DNA of 49,107 bases from Paenibacillus xylanilyticus (GTDB lineage: Bacteria > Bacillota > Bacilli > Paenibacillales > Paenibacillaceae). Both the position numbers and the translations under genes were made by a program. Position 1 is the stretch's first letter, and each line of letters opens with the position of its first letter. The DNA lies in assembly GCF_013359935.1 (NCBI RefSeq), contig NZ_JABMCB010000119.1, forward strand, positions 1 to 49,107. Direction: 5' to 3'. Below, one piece after another: positions 42,102 through 49,107 of this stretch. A model generated the notes under the pieces. That model was not told the origin of the DNA. It ran no database searches and saw only the letters and a list, made by a program, of their open reading frames with translations.

Positions 42102-42776
42102 ATGAATCTTAATATATATAATCAAGACAAACGATACCCCTTAGCAATAGCTGAGGTAGGCTGTTTTAACACGGGTGTATATGTCCTTTCTGAAGACTAT
42201 TCTAATATACTAGGGATCCCTTGGTTAACCATAATTAAGGACTCCTACAGCGATTATGTTCTTGGTTTACATCTATCACTTGAAACTCCAAACATTAAAA
42301 CAATGGCTTTGGCATTCGTCAATATGATTGAGAAAAAAGATTGGATCAAACAATTTCCTAAAATTGTGTACGAATGGGATGCTCACGGTATCCCAGAGAC
42401 TATCATTTGTCCCAAGAAATACGATATATCCCCGTTATGTAACGCTATGAATATTGCTTTGGACAATACCATTTCCATGAGAATGAATAACTGGGGAAAA
42501 ACCTTAAAGGATGATTTATTCTCTCGCCTACAAGGGAACATTCACCTGACTAAGAATGACAAACGGTTTAAGCCTGAGAAAGGGGCAATTTATACACTAG
42601 ATACCTTGAAACAGATCATGGTCGTGTATATGCTTGGCGTCCATCATAATTGTTGGCAGACAGCTGCGTACGGAGTACCCAAGGAAAAATTCCTCAAGGG
42701 GATCAGCCACTATCCATTAAAGGAACCTACCGATCCTTTATGGAGAGAGAGATTACGACTCTGGACTGACTGTTAG
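42102..42776 (+). CDS. TnsB/Mu-transposase-derived protein without catalytic residues
   Basis: 224 residues from ATG 42102, 9 nt after AAAGGAGG, so clearly translated. The chain follows the rve core of TnsB/MuA transposases: L-G-I-P-W-L-T-I-I-K-D-S-Y-S-D-Y-V-L-G-L-H-L-S-L-E-T-P, split here as shown, then H-G-I-P-E-T-I-I-C. The catalytic triad is gone. The E-V-D of the first Asp reads A-E-V-G, the D-N-G after the second block reads P-K-K, and the third acidic position (V-E-R-F) is T-L-K-D-D-L-F. A helical end (I-Y-T-L-D-T-L-K-Q-I-M-V ... E-K-F-L-K-G-I) matches the tail of the core. The N-terminal DNA-binding and C-terminal domains of TnsB are absent. A domesticated protein-interaction or targeting role is possible. 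Confidence 0.6.
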   Translation: MNLNIYNQDKRYPLAIAEVGCFNTGVYVLSEDYSNILGIPWLTIIKDSYSDYVLGLHLSLETPNIKTMALAFVNMIEKKDWIKQFPKIVYEWDAHGIPETIICPKKYDISPLCNAMNIALDNTISMRMNNWGKTLKDDLFSRLQGNIHLTKNDKRFKPEKGAIYTLDTLKQIMVVYMLGVHHNCWQTAAYGVPKEKFLKGISHYPLKEPTDPLWRERLRLWTDC

Positions 42777-42830
42777 CTCAATGCCTGTTCCAGTTTTACT
42801 CTGCACAATTTGGTCTGGAGGTTTTCTATT

Positions 42831-42847
42831 ATCGGGGTTGAAAGGAC
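42831..42847 (-). repeat. Single inverted iteron downstream of the initiator gene
   Basis: The minus strand reads GTCCTTTCAACCCCGAT, an exact copy of the origin iteron, alone and 25 bp past the stop of the initiator gene. Confidence 0.75.
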
Positions 42848-42859
42848 AAAAAGAAAACA

Positions 42860-42890
42860 ACTTACGTTCTCTTATAGAGAGAATGTAAGC
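42860..42890 (-). terminator. Terminator of the replication-initiator gene
   Basis: CTTACATTCTCT pairs with AGAGAACGTAAG (one mismatch); on the minus strand TTGTTTTCTTTTT follows. It overlaps the last codons of the gene. Confidence 0.75.
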
Positions 42891-43996
42891 TGTTGGACGG
42901 TCTTAACACTGTTTCCTGAAGTGAGTAGAAGTTTGGAAGGTCTGATCTCTAGAAAAATAGATCCAGATTCGTCCTCATGTAGTTTGTAACCATCGAGGAG
43001 GGAAATCTCCATCATATTCTCACACGCTTCCTCCACGATTTGTTTCTTCTTGGCTGGTCTATTTGCTTTTGACCCCATTAGGAGGGCAATCTCATCCAAA
43101 GGCCACCTTGTGATCCCCTGAGCCACTTGTGCAGGTAAAAAGAGATATAGGTTCTGCGCAGTGCCTGTCTTTAAATCTTCTAGAATGGCTAAACTCAAGT
43201 AAGCAATAGCACCTGATTGTAACGAACGGTAGACAGCATCAGAGAACATTATTTTGAATGTCTCGTTGCGGTCACGCCGTCCAATTGCCTGTAAGATATT
43301 GATTCGGTCTAAAGAATCAATCAACCCTTTATCATGATAATAGGTGAATTCAAACTTGCTATCTTGAAGAACCTCAAGGGACTGCCAGATCTCTAAATAC
43401 GTCTTTCCACCAGTATCACGATTCATGGCCTTAGCAAGAGAATAAATGGTGAACTCGAACTCTTTTTGTTTCCCACTTTCTTCCCAAAGTTTATGAATTC
43501 CTATTAAGACCTTTGCGTCTTGGAGGGTCAGTTCCTTTTTAGCTGGATGATAAATCTTAGTTCTTCTGTTGTCGCGGACCAGTGTATCTCCAGTTTCCGA
43601 AGCGGGTGCTACCGTCCTTGATGTTGATATTGAACTGATCGCACTCTCTGAGAAGATATGTCCATAGGGATGAGAAGGCTTATTGTAATAGGTAGCTCGT
43701 CTGATTACCTGGGATTGTTCCCAAATCTTTTGTTTTATTTGATGTTTAAAGATTTCCTTGTTTATCTGGTCCTTTTCTTCATCAGTGAGTTGGTGTTCCT
43801 GAACGAGTCGTTTGGCTAGTTGCAGTTCACCGGTTCCTTCATTTTGTATATGTTTTAGAGCAACTTCCTTTGATTTCGTCTTCAATTGGTCAGCTGCCTT
43901 GATAATGAGTTCTTGGACCTTAGGATCTTCAGCAGGTAGATCTAGCGCTGTTATTTTACCAACCCATTGTTCAATATTAATTCTCCGAGGGGGCAT
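42872..43996 (-). CDS. Iteron-type plasmid replication initiator (Rep)
   Basis: 374 residues. The central and C-terminal parts fit a two-winged-helix Rep: L-T-L-Q-D-A-K-V-L-I-G-I-H-K-L-W, the helix-wing F-T-I-Y-S-L-A-K-A-M-N-R-D-T-G-G, and a second unit W-P-L-D-E-I-A-L-L-M-G-S-K. The N-terminal ~130 residues are helical and charged. It should bind the GTYCTTTCAWCCCCGAT iterons nearby, melt the origin and recruit the host replisome. No nickase or polymerase motif is present, so theta replication is expected. ATG 43996 follows AAGGAGC. It is probably held down by its own binding to the three iterons just upstream. Family name not certain (Rep_3/RepB-like). Confidence 0.8.
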   Translation of the reverse strand: MPPRRINIEQWVGKITALDLPAEDPKVQELIIKAADQLKTKSKEVALKHIQNEGTGELQLAKRLVQEHQLTDEEKDQINKEIFKHQIKQKIWEQSQVIRRATYYNKPSHPYGHIFSESAISSISTSRTVAPASETGDTLVRDNRRTKIYHPAKKELTLQDAKVLIGIHKLWEESGKQKEFEFTIYSLAKAMNRDTGGKTYLEIWQSLEVLQDSKFEFTYYHDKGLIDSLDRINILQAIGRRDRNETFKIMFSDAVYRSLQSGAIAYLSLAILEDLKTGTAQNLYLFLPAQVAQGITRWPLDEIALLMGSKANRPAKKKQIVEEACENMMEISLLDGYKLHEDESGSIFLEIRPSKLLLTSGNSVKTVQQLTFSL

Positions 43997-44086
43997 TTGA
44001 TAACAGCTCCTTTCTTATATACTCGTTAATGTCTATGAATATAGAATACCATAGCTTTAAATATTGAGTATAAAATTGATCGAAAT

Positions 44087-44147
44087 GTTCTTTCATCCCC
44101 GTCATTTTGTCCTTTCAACCCCGATATAACGTTCTTTCATCCCCGAT
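44087..44147 (+). repeat. Three iterons upstream of the initiator gene
   Basis: Three 17-bp copies of GTYCTTTCAWCCCCG(A/T) start at 44087, 44109 and 44131, spaced 22 bp (two helical turns). They lie about 90-150 bp before the initiator start, where bound Rep could repress its own promoter. Confidence 0.85.
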
Positions 44148-44254
44148 GTTTTATTCAATCTGTTTATATGTATAGACTATTGCTTATCGTTGCTAGTCAA
44201 TCACAGTTTTCCGTATTTGTATTAGAATATATGGTTAGTGGTACACGACCAAAA

Positions 44255-44327
44255 TGCCCGTTCATTGAAGGAGAACTTCGCCAGCAATCGGTAGCGTTCA
44301 GTGACGTAGATCCTTCTAGAACGGGCA
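44255..44327. other. Large imperfect hairpin within the origin region
   Basis: Outer arms TGCCCGTTC (44255-44263) and GAACGGGCA (44319-44327) are exact complements, with an inner GAAGGA/TCCTTC pair, leaving a ~38-nt apical part that contains CGTAGA. The leftward reading ends in TTTTGG. It may be a terminator, an RNA, or a single-strand structure used in replication. The rest of 43997-44342 has no gene. Confidence 0.4.
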
Positions 44328-44342
44328 GAGGAAAGTAGTAAT

Positions 44343-44654
44343 CTATCCTAATTGAATTAGGGTTTCACCAATTTGAATTCGCACAGATCCAGTGTCGCCT
44401 ATTGTAGATACAAGAGCTTTCAAATCAATTTCTATACTCTCTGTAGGTGGGCTACTTACTTTTTCTTTAGTCAACGTTAGAATATGTTGTGAAATCGATC
44501 TACCAAAGGATTCATAGGACTGTAAATTCAACCTGATATCAAGCAATTCTTTTGTTAATGGTATAGCCATATTTTTCACCATCACTTTTCTGGGTAACAT
44601 TCCACAATTTCTCTCTCCGTATACACTGGATAAGTTTCCCATACAAAGGTGCAA
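44343..44654 (-). CDS. Small hypothetical protein between the iteron groups
   Basis: Up to 103 residues; the start is uncertain, since ATGs at 44654, 44600 and 44570 are in frame and none has a strong ribosome site (GGTGA 6 nt before 44570 is the best). The conserved-looking part is S-I-E-I-D-L-K-A-L-V-S-T-I-G-D-T-G-S-V-R near the C-terminus. No family. Its place inside the origin suggests a role in replication or a copy-control leftover. Confidence 0.45.
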   Translation of the reverse strand: MHLCMGNLSSVYGERNCGMLPRKVMVKNMAIPLTKELLDIRLNLQSYESFGRSISQHILTLTKEKVSSPPTESIEIDLKALVSTIGDTGSVRIQIGETLIQLG

Positions 44655-44745
44655 GACTAATTTGGACTTTCCTGGCCAAGTGTTACCTTACAGATAAATT
44701 ATTGATATAACGTAGATAAAGGAAAAAAGTGGAGCTGACAAAAAC

Positions 44746-44955
44746 GTCCTTTCAACCCCGATAAATGGTAGGTTGTCCTTTCAACCCCGATATTTTAGCG
44801 TACTTTCATCCCCGATACTAAAAAAAATCTTTAAAAGTTAACTTTGTTTTTCAACCCCGTCATAACGTTCTTTCAACCCCGATAGGTTGTTCTTTCATCC
44901 CCGACTTTACGTCCTTTCAACCCCGATAATCCAATAATGTCCTTTCAACCCCGAT
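44746..44955 (+). repeat. oriV: Origin iteron array (eight copies)
   Basis: Eight copies of the 17-bp unit, mostly CTTTCAACCCCGAT or CTTTCATCCCCGAT, all in the same direction, in about 210 bp that is otherwise AT-rich (A8 tract at 44820). Spacing is irregular, about 19-45 bp. Together with the three copies before the initiator gene and the inverted one after it, 12 units occur. This is the likely replication origin. The gap 44655-44745 has no gene. Confidence 0.88.
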
Positions 44956-44958
44956 ATC

Positions 44959-44987
44959 TTGACTCACTAATTAGCAAAAAATACAAT
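44959..44987 (+). promoter_or_regulatory. Sense promoter next to the last iteron
   Basis: TTGACT (44959-44964) and TACAAT (44982-44987) with a 17-bp spacer. It starts 4 bp after the last iteron, so bound initiator could block or aid polymerase. It would transcribe a ~300-nt leader into the gene at 45297. Confidence 0.7.
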
Positions 44988-45038
44988 GGCGATAAGGCTA
45001 AATTAGTAGTTTATGCCACAAGACAAAAAGATATACCT

Positions 45039-45225
45039 AAAAAAAAAGCTCCCTAAGGGAGCAGGCCTCATGGCCAATTGGTAAAAGCATTTAATTCACT
45101 CGCTATCTAGAGGTGCGAACTCTTGACAGCAATTAAAAACGAAACCGCAGGTAACTGTTTCTGGAAAAAACAGATATCCTGGGGGCGTGTTAAAGTCGCT
45201 TAAATACAACATTAACATGCCGGTT
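45039..45225 (-). ncRNA. Antisense (counter-transcribed) RNA to the leader of the 45.3-kb gene
   Basis: A leftward promoter and terminator bracket ~185 nt with no open frame. The RNA should fold into several stems: GGCaTGTTAA/TTAACAcGCC; CTGTT/AACAG with CAGG/CCTG; GCTGTC-AAGAG with CTCT-A-GATAGC; then the terminator GCTCCC/GGGAGC with T9. It is fully complementary to the 5' leader made from the TTGACT promoter. Stem-loop-rich antisense RNAs in this position set plasmid copy number by blocking leader folding or translation of a replication gene. Confidence 0.65.
45040..45062 (-). terminator. Terminator of the antisense RNA
   Basis: GCTCCC/GGGAGC with a 3-nt loop (45048-45062), followed on the minus strand by T9. 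Confidence 0.85.
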
Positions 45226-45230
45226 CCCTT

Positions 45231-45259
45231 ATTATACGGAAGAAAAGCTTCAAATTCAA
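45231..45259 (-). promoter_or_regulatory. Promoter of the antisense RNA
   Basis: On the minus strand TTGAAT (45259-45254) and TATAAT (45236-45231) with a 17-bp spacer, close to the sigma-A consensus. Confidence 0.75.
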
Positions 45260-45296
45260 GGGGATTGGCATGAACGAACTCTAAGGAGGAATATTC

Positions 45297-46151
45297 ATGC
45301 TATCTAATTTTATTTCATCTGAACAGCAATTGATTAAGGGTTTACGAGGGGTATTTGATAACTCTGATCTTAAAACATATGAAAAAATGATAATGATTGT
45401 GATAAAAGTCTATCAAGCTGAGCATGAGCATGTTTTCCCAGATTACGATACGATCGCCGCAGCAGGAGGGATGTCTAAACGCAAAGCCCAATACGTTGTT
45501 AAGGATCTGGTTAGTAGGAATTTAATTGAAAAAAAAGCTCGTTTTAAAGAGGTAGTAGGACATCCTGTCAAACAGACTTCTAATCAATATGCCGAGACCA
45601 ACACTTCACAAGTTGATTATGAATTTAAATCAACAACACAGAAAGATGCATATCGTGCACTCAATAATGCACAGCATGCGTCTGAAGCTGATTTTTCACA
45701 TGCACAGCATGCACCCTATAAAGAAGGTTTTATTAATCAAGATTCTTTAGATCTTTATCCTTTAACAGATCTTGAAGAAGAAGAAGATACACCACCTATG
45801 CGCGAACACGTACCTGAACTGGCACAATATGCACGATATGCAGACGTGGTAGAAAAAATGATAAAGTTTCAAGGAACAGGGGCGATCTGTTTCCATCAAG
45901 AGGAATTTTTAACATGCTGCAAATTGTTTAATCTTCCACCTCGATTGATCTCTGAACTATACCCATCTATCGAGAGCAGCATACAAAAGTACCATTTTGA
46001 TTCGATATATAGAGCATTAAAAAAGTTCGCGGAACGTTTAATAAATAACAAGATTGATAATCCAATCGCCTGGTTTAAGTCTACCTTTAGCAATGAAGAC
46101 TTGAAGGTGAGATCAGAGATAGAATTAATGAAGATCGGACAAGTCTCTTAA
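45297..46151 (+). CDS. HTH replication-associated protein under antisense-RNA control
   Basis: 284 residues from ATG 45297, after AAGGAGG. The first ~95 residues are a winged helix of the HTH_36/DnaD-N type (K-T-Y-E-K-M-I-M-I-V-I-K-V-Y, then D-T-I-A-A-A-G-G-M-S-K-R-K-A-Q-Y-V-V-K-D-L). A polar, His/Gln-rich linker (about 115-165, with A-Q-H-A repeated) leads to a helical C-terminal domain (W-F-K-S-T-F near the end) of DnaD/DnaB-like look. It may load the host helicase at the iterons or act as a second initiator. The long structured leader and antisense RNA make it the likely rate-setting gene of replication. Confidence 0.65.
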   Translation: MLSNFISSEQQLIKGLRGVFDNSDLKTYEKMIMIVIKVYQAEHEHVFPDYDTIAAAGGMSKRKAQYVVKDLVSRNLIEKKARFKEVVGHPVKQTSNQYAETNTSQVDYEFKSTTQKDAYRALNNAQHASEADFSHAQHAPYKEGFINQDSLDLYPLTDLEEEEDTPPMREHVPELAQYARYADVVEKMIKFQGTGAICFHQEEFLTCCKLFNLPPRLISELYPSIESSIQKYHFDSIYRALKKFAERLINNKIDNPIAWFKSTFSNEDLKVRSEIELMKIGQVS

Positions 46152-46357
46152 CCTCCTGGAGAACATCTCTAATCTTACTTACTGACTATGAAAATTATTT
46201 CTGAACTCATAATGTTGACACCCTGTGAGTCGTATACTAGGGTAGTGCAGATATAATTTCTTATCAATAATTTGGAGCTGAATATAAGTGAATGTTATCC
46301 TCAAAACGCTCTCAAAGAACATCATTAAGATGATTTTTCATAGTAGGAGCTGAGGAA

Positions 46358-47605
46358 TTGATATACGGAGATAGTCAGGTATTAGAGAACGATTTTCATA
46401 ACAAATTGGGTGATATCTACCCCCATTCCCTTTTAAGATATCTTTCAGGAATAGGCAATCTTATGAATGATTCGACTTCCTTACCTGTTTCATGGGAGTT
46501 TTGTTTAGATATTACGGGGACAAGCCATTTTATTCTAAAACACCGGGGGAGACACTATCATAACCTCGAAGAACACAGTTTTTCAGGACACTGTAATGAA
46601 CTGGTTGGTTGGTCTATTAATATTAAAAAAATTTGGATTACATCCACAATTTCAGAAGGCCTGTCAGAAGTACTTTACTGTAAAACACCAGAGTTTATTT
46701 TCGAAAAAAGAGAAGTAGAAGGTATCCAGCCTTCTAAAGCAATAGCTCATATTACAAATTTCGATTTTTTGGGTCTTGAAAAAACAGAAACTAATGGTGG
46801 TTTTATTTTAGATAAGTTCTCCGTAGATCTGAAGCGATTAGCATTAGAATTTAAATTGACGGAGAATTCTAATGAGATTAAGAAACTCATTGATACTAAA
46901 AGGATTAATCACGGGGTATTATCATATATTACTGTAGTGCCTTACGAAAGCCACTCATTGGAGGAAATAAAGAAAGAGATAGGCTCTATAACTTCTTTCC
47001 TAAGTTCAGTAACCTTAACAACTAATTATCCACAAAAAATCGAATACTATGATGACAACAATGACATAGTAAGATTCGATGTTATGGATACAACTAAATT
47101 AAGCTTCAATAATGAAGCTATTATTGATAACTTTCTAACATGGAGAGGACTTAAGCATCTATTTGAATCTTCGTATCTGAAGTATAGAGAACTAGAAGAC
47201 TCCTTAAAGTTAAATGAGTTTACGAACAGAATTGTAGATATACAAAATCAAACATTTATTGATAATAAACTGGCACAGTTAATTATGGCTTATGAATTCC
47301 TAATTTCAAACTATCTAGTTAGCCATGGTTTAAGTAGAGACAACTTAGAGGAAATGAACATTCAAAAGAAAATGACATCGCTTAATACGCAGCTTCGTTT
47401 TATACCTAGAGAGTTATTGAATGATGATTTGAGAAAAGTCAGAAACCCGTTATTCCATACAGGTGCAATTCCATTTATGGAGGGTAATGATCTCTACAAT
47501 TTTTATACTGAGTATAACGATTTGCTTATGAGAATTTACCTAAGGATCATTGGATATGATGGGGAATACATTTCAAGGAAAGATTATAAACCAGTACAAG
47601 TATAA
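46358..47605 (+). CDS. HEPN-domain protein with RX4H motif (ApeA-like abortive-infection candidate)
   Basis: 415 residues from TTG 46358, 8 nt after AGGAG. The N-terminal ~270 residues are a beta-rich domain of the kind seen in ApeA-type defence proteins (assigned by general look). The C-terminal ~120 residues are helical and hold R362-N-P-L-F-H367, the R-x4-H catalytic signature of HEPN ribonucleases, in a helix ending F-H-T-G. HEPN proteins cleave RNA and stop growth on infection. It stands alone after a 200-bp gap that holds no other gene, with a terminator 240 bp downstream. No antitoxin gene is next to it, fitting a single-gene system. Family label is moderate; the motif is clear. Confidence 0.6.
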   Translation: MIYGDSQVLENDFHNKLGDIYPHSLLRYLSGIGNLMNDSTSLPVSWEFCLDITGTSHFILKHRGRHYHNLEEHSFSGHCNELVGWSINIKKIWITSTISEGLSEVLYCKTPEFIFEKREVEGIQPSKAIAHITNFDFLGLEKTETNGGFILDKFSVDLKRLALEFKLTENSNEIKKLIDTKRINHGVLSYITVVPYESHSLEEIKKEIGSITSFLSSVTLTTNYPQKIEYYDDNNDIVRFDVMDTTKLSFNNEAIIDNFLTWRGLKHLFESSYLKYRELEDSLKLNEFTNRIVDIQNQTFIDNKLAQLIMAYEFLISNYLVSHGLSRDNLEEMNIQKKMTSLNTQLRFIPRELLNDDLRKVRNPLFHTGAIPFMEGNDLYNFYTEYNDLLMRIYLRIIGYDGEYISRKDYKPVQV

Positions 47606-47846
47606 TAATGAGTGTAGAGCAACTTCATTCTTGGTATTGGCATTCATAAAATAAGTCTCATTAACTTAATATGTAGCTCTTCATCTGAAGGAGCTTGGCT
47701 CAAATTTACTACTATCCTGGATATGCATCATGAAACAACGAGAAAGTTCACTTCGTAGTTAAAACTGATGAATGCTTTAGGAATGCGATAGTCTAATGAA
47801 TAGATTAAATGGCGGCTGGATAAAGAACAAAAATGTCTCACTTCAA

Positions 47847-47887
47847 AAGCCCTGTTGCAGATAAGCATCGTCTGTAAGGGCTTTTTG
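47847..47887 (+). terminator. Rho-independent terminator after the HEPN gene
   Basis: AAAGCCCT...AGGGCTTT extended by TTGCAGA/TCTGTAA, with T5 at the end. The remaining 47606-47990 shows no gene; the 81-codon minus-strand frame there runs through this hairpin and is not credible. Confidence 0.9.
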
Positions 47888-47990
47888 TATTGGAGAAATG
47901 CACGTATAATCGCATGTTCTTTGTTGTAATAAGTCAAAAAACTGATTATATAAATGGACATAATGTATATCAAACGATAAAATAATTGTA

Positions 47991-48011
47991 TTTATTACAA
48001 ATTGTAACAAA
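47991..48011. promoter_or_regulatory. 21-bp palindrome upstream of the SH3 gene
   Basis: TTTATTACAA and TTGTAACAAA are near-perfect complements (one mismatch each way) around a central A. It lies 7 bp before the -35 box, in the place of an operator. Confidence 0.5.
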
Positions 48012-48018
48012 TTATTGG

Positions 48019-48047
48019 TTGGATATGGTAGTATAGTTTTGTATAAA
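48019..48047 (+). promoter_or_regulatory. Promoter of the SH3-domain gene
   Basis: TTGGAT and TATAAA are separated by 17 bp, followed 5 nt later by the ribosome site GGAGGGGG, so the leader is short. Confidence 0.65.
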
Positions 48048-48068
48048 ATCTGGAGGGGGTTAATATTT

Positions 48069-48686
48069 GTGGTAAAATGGACTAAGCTAAGCAGTAAGTA
48101 TTTCGTTTTATTTGTATTCGCAATCGTATCATTCTATGTACCAACCGGTAAAGTTGATGCCGCCTTAGGTTCATACCAAAAAAAGCAACCTGTTTATGAC
48201 GTAAAGACTGCTGGATTGAACATACGTAGCGGAACGGGGACTTCCTATCCAATAATAGCTCAAGTGAGTCAAGGTACAGACTTAGTTGACTATTGTCCAG
48301 ACGGCGTATGCTCCAACACTACTGCTGACAGCCAGGCGTGGAAACGTGTATATTATCCAAACGCAAGTATTGGATATTATGCTAACGCTGCTCTAGGTTA
48401 CGCTGCATGGTACAACACAGTTGGCAATAGAACTTTCAATTATCATTATACTTATGTAGCTAAAACGAGCAGATGGACTCAAATGTTCTCAAGTGATTGT
48501 AGTAATATGAGTGGCGTCATGAAGGGTTTGAATGAAAACTACTACCTACAATCCTTTGACTCTGAATTGCATGCTTCCACATGTAACCCAAATGCTTGGA
48601 GAGTGCAAGATTTTCAGGCAGGTTCTAACTCAACAGGATATTTTGATAGTGGATATGTAAATGGCTGGAACTTAAAAGCTGAATAA
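48069..48686 (+). CDS. Secreted SH3b-domain protein
   Basis: 205 residues from GTG 48069, 9 nt after GGAGGGGG; the in-frame start at 48015 lies within the promoter and is rejected. A signal peptide (about 1-31, F-V-L-F-V-F-A-I-V-S-F-Y-V, cut near V-D-A) is followed by a bacterial SH3 domain (about 45-105): V-K-T-A-G-L-N-I-R-S-G-T-G-T-S-Y. Such domains bind cell-wall peptides. The C-terminal ~100 residues have six Cys and many Tyr, Asn and Trp, so disulfides are likely. No hydrolase motif is seen. It may bind the wall and be part of a two-gene exported unit with the next gene 37 bp on. Confidence 0.78.
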   Translation: MVKWTKLSSKYFVLFVFAIVSFYVPTGKVDAALGSYQKKQPVYDVKTAGLNIRSGTGTSYPIIAQVSQGTDLVDYCPDGVCSNTTADSQAWKRVYYPNASIGYYANAALGYAAWYNTVGNRTFNYHYTYVAKTSRWTQMFSSDCSNMSGVMKGLNENYYLQSFDSELHASTCNPNAWRVQDFQAGSNSTGYFDSGYVNGWNLKAE

Positions 48687-48723
48687 AGCGTTATAAATGT
48701 AGCGAAAAAAGGAGGAGTCCCCT

Positions 48724-49107
48724 ATGAAGAAAAAGACATTGGCTTCATTACTTACATTACCGCTGGCAGCTGTCGCTGTAAGTGGCTATATGTACCTCAA
48801 TCAACCAACGATAGTTAGTGCTCAGAGTGATGTTCTAAGTGCTGCCAATAAGGCAACACAAGGTAAGGTGGAATACATCAAAGAAACCATGGAAGACGGG
48901 TCCTACATCATTCGCTACCGTGATCGTGAGAACCTCACTGAAATCACGGAGGAATACCGGGACAATCAACTTCATAATAAACTCGTCATTGAAGATGGCG
49001 GGAAGAAAATCACTTCATACGGACGTGATTTTGAAACAGGGAAGTTAGTGGGTAACACCTGGACTATGCCAGAGAATATCGCTGCAGAAAATGAAAAGTT
49101 ACTGCAG
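48724..49107 (+). CDS. Secreted protein, 3' end outside the window
   Basis: The first 128 codons are present from ATG 48724, behind AAAGGAGGAG. A signal peptide (K-K-K-T-L-A-S-L-L-T-L-P-L-A-A-V-A-V) is cut near V-S-A-Q. The mature part is polar, with Y-I-K-E-T-M-E-D-G-S-Y-I-I-R-Y-R-D-R-E and Y-R-D-N-Q-L-H, and looks beta-rich. No family recognised. It lies directly after the SH3 protein gene, probably in one transcript. Confidence 0.7.
   Translation, partial: MKKKTLASLLTLPLAAVAVSGYMYLNQPTIVSAQSDVLSAANKATQGKVEYIKETMEDGSYIIRYRDRENLTEITEEYRDNQLHNKLVIEDGGKKITSYGRDFETGKLVGNTWTMPENIAAENEKLLQ

Noticed and set aside
44746..44955. Regular repeats that might suggest a CRISPR array
   Set aside because: Units are 17 bp, spacers are short and irregular, and identical units sit by a Rep gene. 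They are iterons. No cas genes are present.
45055..45130. tRNA-like text on the plus strand (GGCC-AATTGGTAA-AAGC and GAGGTGCGAACTC)
   Set aside because: D- and T-arm stems do not pair properly and no anticodon arm or acceptor forms. The same bases are explained as stems of the leftward antisense RNA.
47728..47973. 81-codon minus-strand frame
   Set aside because: It runs through a rho-independent terminator, has no ribosome site and no protein-like composition.

Overview
The window looks like part of a large low-GC Firmicute plasmid, most likely from Paenibacillus, Brevibacillus or a relative. The case for a plasmid is an iteron-type replication initiator with its iteron arrays, a tubulin-type partition locus (tubR, tubZ and a repeat cluster), a type IA topoisomerase, many small regulators, and no rRNA, tRNA or core metabolic genes. 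The case for the host group is the strong AAGGAGG ribosome sites, an S-layer-homology protein of Paenibacillus type, and dispersed intergenic hairpins of a kind I associate with that genus.

Layout. 1-9.6 kb: a frameshifted HTH regulator, a 2,402-residue protein of about 20 tandem Ig/cadherin-like repeats, and a methyltransferase. 9.9-17.4 kb: a PAS histidine kinase, two small membrane proteins, a large SLH surface protein and an unknown gene. 17.4-20.2 kb: a decayed tyrosine integrase, a zinc-ribbon/RHH regulator with a palindromic operator candidate, and small genes. 20.2-24.8 kb: a leftward operon of a tyrosine-recombinase-like protein without catalytic residues, an HNH nuclease (frameshifted) and an AAA/ABC-type ATPase, resembling two-gene nuclease/ATPase defence systems. 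24.9-30.7 kb: topoisomerase, a 0.55-kb tract of CGTAGA repeats, a coiled-coil HTH protein, and tubZ-tubR with a repeat-bearing autoregulated promoter. 30.9-38.3 kb: the most interesting part (below). 38.5-43 kb: a LytTR regulator, a lipoprotein, an AbrB/zinc/HTH regulator and a catalytically dead TnsB-like protein. 42.8-45.3 kb: replication initiator, 12 iterons, and a sense/antisense RNA control region in front of an HTH gene. 46.3-49.1 kb: a HEPN-type protein with an RX4H motif, and two secreted proteins, the last cut by the window edge.

Main hypothesis. At 31.3 kb two overlapping genes encode a split sigma factor like Bacillus subtilis SigO/RsoA. A YvrJ/UviB-like holin-sized gene diverges from it, and a LexA-type box (GAAC-N4-GTTC) lies between them. 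A promoter-like element, GTTGT-N16-TTACCTATAT with invariant spacing, occurs four times: before the sigma operon, before the YvrJ-like gene, and before each of two paralogous phosphodiester-glycosidase-domain genes. The two glycosidase copies begin with a related structured leader exactly at the expected transcript start, and each is followed by a paralogous lipoprotein gene. I infer an SOS-linked, self-amplifying plasmid regulon that may release leaderless cell-wall-active enzymes through a small holin, with lipoproteins as possible immunity proteins. The promoter, box and paralogy are visible in the sequence. The toxin/immunity role is a guess.

Replication control. The initiator gene points away from a cluster of eight iterons. 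Right after the last iteron is a rightward promoter (TTGACT-N17-TACAAT) for a ~300-nt leader ahead of the 45.3-kb gene. A leftward promoter (TTGAAT-N17-TATAAT) and a strong terminator bracket a ~185-nt antisense RNA inside that leader. This is the design of counter-transcribed RNA copy-number control.
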